Below, in pieces: positions 61,375 to 64,000 of a stretch of 64,000 nucleotides of DNA. Numbering within the stretch: position 1 is the stretch's first letter; the number at the start of each line of letters is the position of its first letter. A program made the translations under genes and the position numbers. Location of the stretch: positions 33,184-97,183 of the forward strand of contig DGQK01000026.1 of NCBI GenBank assembly GCA_002390745.1, written 5' to 3'. This stretch comes from Bacteroidetes bacterium UBA4416. Its GTDB lineage: Bacteria > Bacteroidota > Bacteroidia > B-17B0 > Aurantibacillaceae. The notes beneath the pieces were generated by a model. That model saw only the letters and a program-made list of their open reading frames with translations, did no database searches and was not told where the DNA came from.

Positions 61375-62472
61375 ATGCTGCAAAAATACATATGTGCCCT
61401 TATGAGTATCTTATGCAGCTGTGTCGCCCGTTCACAAAACAACTCCCTCGTTATTTTCAGCGCTTCGGGCGATCCTTTTTTAGTAACGGTCGATCACAAG
61501 GCGATCAATACGACTCCTCAATCCAACGTCAAAGCCTTTGACCTTTACCTGGGCCGTCACACCATTGAGATCAGCATGCCGTCGGCCAATGCTCCTCACT
61601 TCCTGAAAGACTCGCTGCTATTCGTCAACGAAGCCAAATATGCGAACAAGGAATTTACCTATGCCCTGGTGCGATCCGGCAATACGCTTTCCCTGCAATT
61701 CAAATCCGTTTCCGAGCTCTCGGGCCCTGCCCTCCCGCCTGTGCCCGAAGCGCCGAAAGAAACAATTCCTGTAGCGGACAATAGCATCTATGGCAACCTC
61801 TATCAGGCTAAAAACAATAAGCCTGTCTTTTTTCAGAACTACGATAGCGAGACGCTTTCCTGCAAAACAGCCTTAACCGACAAAGATATTTCCTATGCCG
61901 TGAGGCTCCTGAAAACTGTAAATGATGAGGAAAGGCAGATGAGCTACGCGAAAAGCATCGTGCATAACAATTGCTACAGTACAGCACAGCTCCAGCAGTT
62001 GCTACTCCTCTTTCCGTCGGAGATGGACCGCCTGGAAATAGCGAAACCGGCTTACCTGCACCTCAGCGACAGGAAAAATATTGCAGTGCTTAATCCTGCT
62101 TTCAAATACCAGTCGATCATAGACAACTATGCCGCCTATGTGGAAGACCAGGAAAACCTGCTGAAGCAGAAGAGCCTGCATTGCAGCCAGGCTATTGACG
62201 GAGCTGCCTTCGATCAGCTCCATAGCCACATTAAAAACAGCGGCTACGAAAATGAAAAACTGGCTGCCGCCAAAAAGTCACTGATCAATGTTTGCATTTC
62301 TTCGGAGCAGGCCCAGAAACTGGCGATGCTGTTTACCCACGACAGGGAAAAGCTGGAATGCCTGAAATGTGCTTACCCGGTGATGGTGGACAAAGAACAC
62401 GCTGCGCAATTGGCGAACCAGTTCCAGTTTACAGAAACCAAACAGGATTTTTTAAAATTCATTTCCAAATAA
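61375..62472 (+). CDS. Secreted DUF4476 domain protein
   Basis: A 365-residue protein with a signal peptide (MLQKYICALMSILCSCVARSQ). The first part is a beta-rich N-terminal domain (about residues 20-130). It is followed by one to two DUF4476 units, with helical repeats such as DKDISYAVRLLKTVNDEERQMSYAKSIV, STAQLQQLLLLFPSEMDRLEIAKPAY, and a second degenerate set near the C-terminus (SEQAQKLAMLFTHDREKLE). DUF4476 is common in Bacteroidota and of unknown function. The ATG at 61333 would place the promoter inside the gene, so the downstream Met was chosen. The DUF423 gene follows 7 bp later. Confidence 0.88.
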   Translation: MLQKYICALMSILCSCVARSQNNSLVIFSASGDPFLVTVDHKAINTTPQSNVKAFDLYLGRHTIEISMPSANAPHFLKDSLLFVNEAKYANKEFTYALVRSGNTLSLQFKSVSELSGPALPPVPEAPKETIPVADNSIYGNLYQAKNNKPVFFQNYDSETLSCKTALTDKDISYAVRLLKTVNDEERQMSYAKSIVHNNCYSTAQLQQLLLLFPSEMDRLEIAKPAYLHLSDRKNIAVLNPAFKYQSIIDNYAAYVEDQENLLKQKSLHCSQAIDGAAFDQLHSHIKNSGYENEKLAAAKKSLINVCISSEQAQKLAMLFTHDREKLECLKCAYPVMVDKEHAAQLANQFQFTETKQDFLKFISK

Positions 62473-62479
62473 TGCACCG

Positions 62480-62896
62480 ATGAGAAACATTAAACTGATC
62501 ATTGTCGGCATCTCAGGCGCCAAGGCTGTTGCCTTGGGAGCCTTAGGCGCCCACTACCTGAAAAGCAAACTGGCTACGGGCCTGATCACTCCCGACCAAC
62601 TGAATGGCTTTGACACGGCTGTGAAATACCAGATGTACCACACCCTGGCAATGCTGGCCCTCATCCTGATGGCCAGGCATATTTCCCATAAATTCATCAG
62701 TTGGGCCTATTGGTGTTTTTTTACCGGGATGGTCTTGTTCTCCGGTTCCCTGTATTTTTTGTGCACCCGCAACCTGCTCGGCGCGGAAGGCCTCCGGGTA
62801 CTGGGGCCTGTGACTCCCATCGGCGGCCTGTTCTTTATTGCCGGCTGGGTTTTGCTGGCTTTGCTGGGATTTAAGAAAACACAGGCATCTGCCTGA
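62480..62896 (+). CDS. DUF423 integral membrane protein
   Basis: A 138-residue protein with four TM helices. The DUF423 pattern is seen in GALGAHYLKSKL, FDTAVKYQMYHTLAMLAL, TGMVLFSGSLYFL and VTPIGGLFFIAGWVLLAL. The family (YgdD-like) has no established function. It starts 7 bp after the DUF4476 stop, so the two are cotranscribed. Confidence 0.93.
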   Translation: MRNIKLIIVGISGAKAVALGALGAHYLKSKLATGLITPDQLNGFDTAVKYQMYHTLAMLALILMARHISHKFISWAYWCFFTGMVLFSGSLYFLCTRNLLGAEGLRVLGPVTPIGGLFFIAGWVLLALLGFKKTQASA

Positions 62897-63094
62897 GCAA
62901 ATTCAGGAAGCCTTCTTCCGGTTTAATCAACCGGGAACAGCCCCTGATCATTTCCTTTTTTATCTCCGGCTTGGATTATGGCTCTGTAAGCCTTTAATAA
63001 CGGGCGTTTGGAAGGTAAAACCTCTTTCTGTTAATTTTCGGTAGATTTTATAATTTGCCTCAAAATCCTTATTTTAGGACGATAGAATCTGCTC

Positions 63095-64000
63095 ATGAAA
63101 CCATTTCTTTATATATCGCTCCTGCTGTGCAGCACGTCTTTATTTTCTCAGAGAGGTAAAGACGGTACCGTAACTATTACAGCAGCGAATACGATTGTCA
63201 ATAACTATACGCCTTTAACTGCGAATGCCACTACCGGCGCTACGTCGATCAATGTGGCTAACACCGCCGGTTACAGCGTTGGCGACCTGGTTATGATCAT
63301 TCAGATGCAGGGAGCAGGTGTTCTGGCCAGCTTTGACAATAATTCGGGGGACTACACGAACTCGATCCCTGAAAACACGACGCATGGACAGATATACACC
63401 TACAACAACTGCGGGAATTATGAATTCGCGGAGGTCAATTCGATCGTCAATGGCACAACGATGACCCTGGATTGCGGGCTTAAACATAATTATGATGTGT
63501 CCCTGGCGACAACAGCCAATCCTTTTCCGCATGGCATTACCTTGCCGGGAAAGGTTCAGGTGATCAGGGTTCCGAGGTACTATGCCCTAACGGTAAGCGG
63601 TGCAGGCTCCATTACCTGCCCGGCCTGGAACGGTTCCACTGCCGGTATTGTGGCCGTGGAAGTGCAAACAAACGCCCTGCTAAACAGTGCGGGTTCTTTC
63701 GATGCATCCGGCAAGGGCTTCAGGGGCGGAGCCACGGAGAGCTATCTCGGCAGTGCTTTCGGCGGACTGAAGTGGGGATCCAGCAAAGCGGACCAGGGCG
63801 CCTATAAAGGAGAATCCATTGCAGGTGATACAGGTGTCTACCGCCAGTTCTCGAGTGTATTCGGCAGAGGCGCGCTGGCCAATGGCGGCGGGGGCGGCAC
63901 TTCGCACAATTCGGGCGGCGGCGGCGGCGCCAACGGAGGAAATACGGCGGCTTACAACGGCTATGGCAATCCTGTAGCAACTTATGCAACGGCCTGGAAC
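63095..64000 (+). CDS. Secreted Gly-rich surface protein, N-terminal part (cut by window end)
   Basis: The frame is open from the ATG at 63095 to the window end (302 residues). The signal peptide is MKPFLYISLLLCSTSLFSQ. It is followed by a domain with segments VNVANTAGYSVGDLVMIIQMQG-type (shown here as TSINVANTAGYSVGDLVMII) and a later Gly/Ser-rich region (residues about 215-290), with glycine runs in GGGGG and similar. This start is typical of large Bacteroidota adhesins with T9SS or gliding C-termini, which lie outside the window here. The 198 bp before it (62897-63094) holds no recognisable gene. Confidence 0.85.
   Translation, partial: MKPFLYISLLLCSTSLFSQRGKDGTVTITAANTIVNNYTPLTANATTGATSINVANTAGYSVGDLVMIIQMQGAGVLASFDNNSGDYTNSIPENTTHGQIYTYNNCGNYEFAEVNSIVNGTTMTLDCGLKHNYDVSLATTANPFPHGITLPGKVQVIRVPRYYALTVSGAGSITCPAWNGSTAGIVAVEVQTNALLNSAGSFDASGKGFRGGATESYLGSAFGGLKWGSSKADQGAYKGESIAGDTGVYRQFSSVFGRGALANGGGGGTSHNSGGGGGANGGNTAAYNGYGNPVATYATAWN

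Overview
The window looks like chromosomal DNA from a Bacteroidota bacterium, probably a Chitinophagales or Sphingobacteriia-type gliding or environmental member. The evidence is: several promoters matching the Bacteroidota consensus TTTG-N17/19-TAnnTTTG; no clear Shine-Dalgarno sequences; at least five secreted proteins with type IX secretion (T9SS) sorting domains, one of them the gliding-motility type B kind; a PorE-like TPR/propeller/OmpA protein; and many families common in this phylum (DUF3127, DUF4421, DUF4476, DUF4173, DUF4240, SirB1-like). Composition looks fairly balanced, with AT-richer patches around 0.9-1.4 kb, 22.5-23.1 kb and 26.7-28.5 kb. These are visual estimates, not calculations.

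Layout. 0-10 kb: end of nadE, a small zinc-finger gene, folB, L-asparaginase, a DUF3127 protein with an SSB-like tail, a LysM/M23 peptidase, a solo HsdR N-terminal-like nuclease domain, AMP nucleosidase, DUF4421, MscS, ubiX and envelope or unknown genes. 10-26 kb: proline catabolism (pruA), an 11-PKD-repeat type B T9SS giant, a YbiT-like ABC-F ATPase, secreted proteins of unknown role, the PorE-like OmpA protein with a coupled DUF4240 gene, an outer-membrane barrel and a T9SS type A beta-helix protein. 26.4-28.5 kb: the most unusual locus. A secreted MACPF (perforin-like) protein carries a C-terminal phage tail-collar-like domain. It is followed 3 bp later by a 40-residue single-TM peptide, which overlaps a 113-residue protein at a TTGA junction with a terminator-like hairpin. 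28.5-45.6 kb: RluA-type pseudouridine synthase, dNK and folK (abutting), sppA, a YdcF-like protein, DinB, a 2070-residue alpha-2-macroglobulin with a CAEQ thioester, cyanophycinase, SirB1-like, uridine phosphorylase, diacylglycerol kinase, an M43 metalloprotease with T9SS tail, and DUF1361. 45.7-52.8 kb: a run of ten minus-strand genes, mostly membrane proteins, with two Coq4-like paralogues, a winged-helix regulator and two copies of a shared palindromic operator-like site. 52.9-64 kb: ruvX, two more T9SS cargo proteins, saccharopine dehydrogenase divergent from DUF4476/DUF423, and the start of a Gly-rich secreted protein cut by the window end.

How the genes fit together. Most of the window is core metabolism and envelope maintenance interspersed with surface-exported proteins. 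folB and folK both belong to folate synthesis but sit 28 kb apart. Two local systems stand out: the MACPF-collar operon, a candidate antibacterial toxin with possible immunity or partner genes, and the operator-linked Coq4-like and membrane-protein cluster, which appears to be controlled by its own winged-helix regulator. No rRNA, tRNA, CRISPR array or insertion sequence was recognised.
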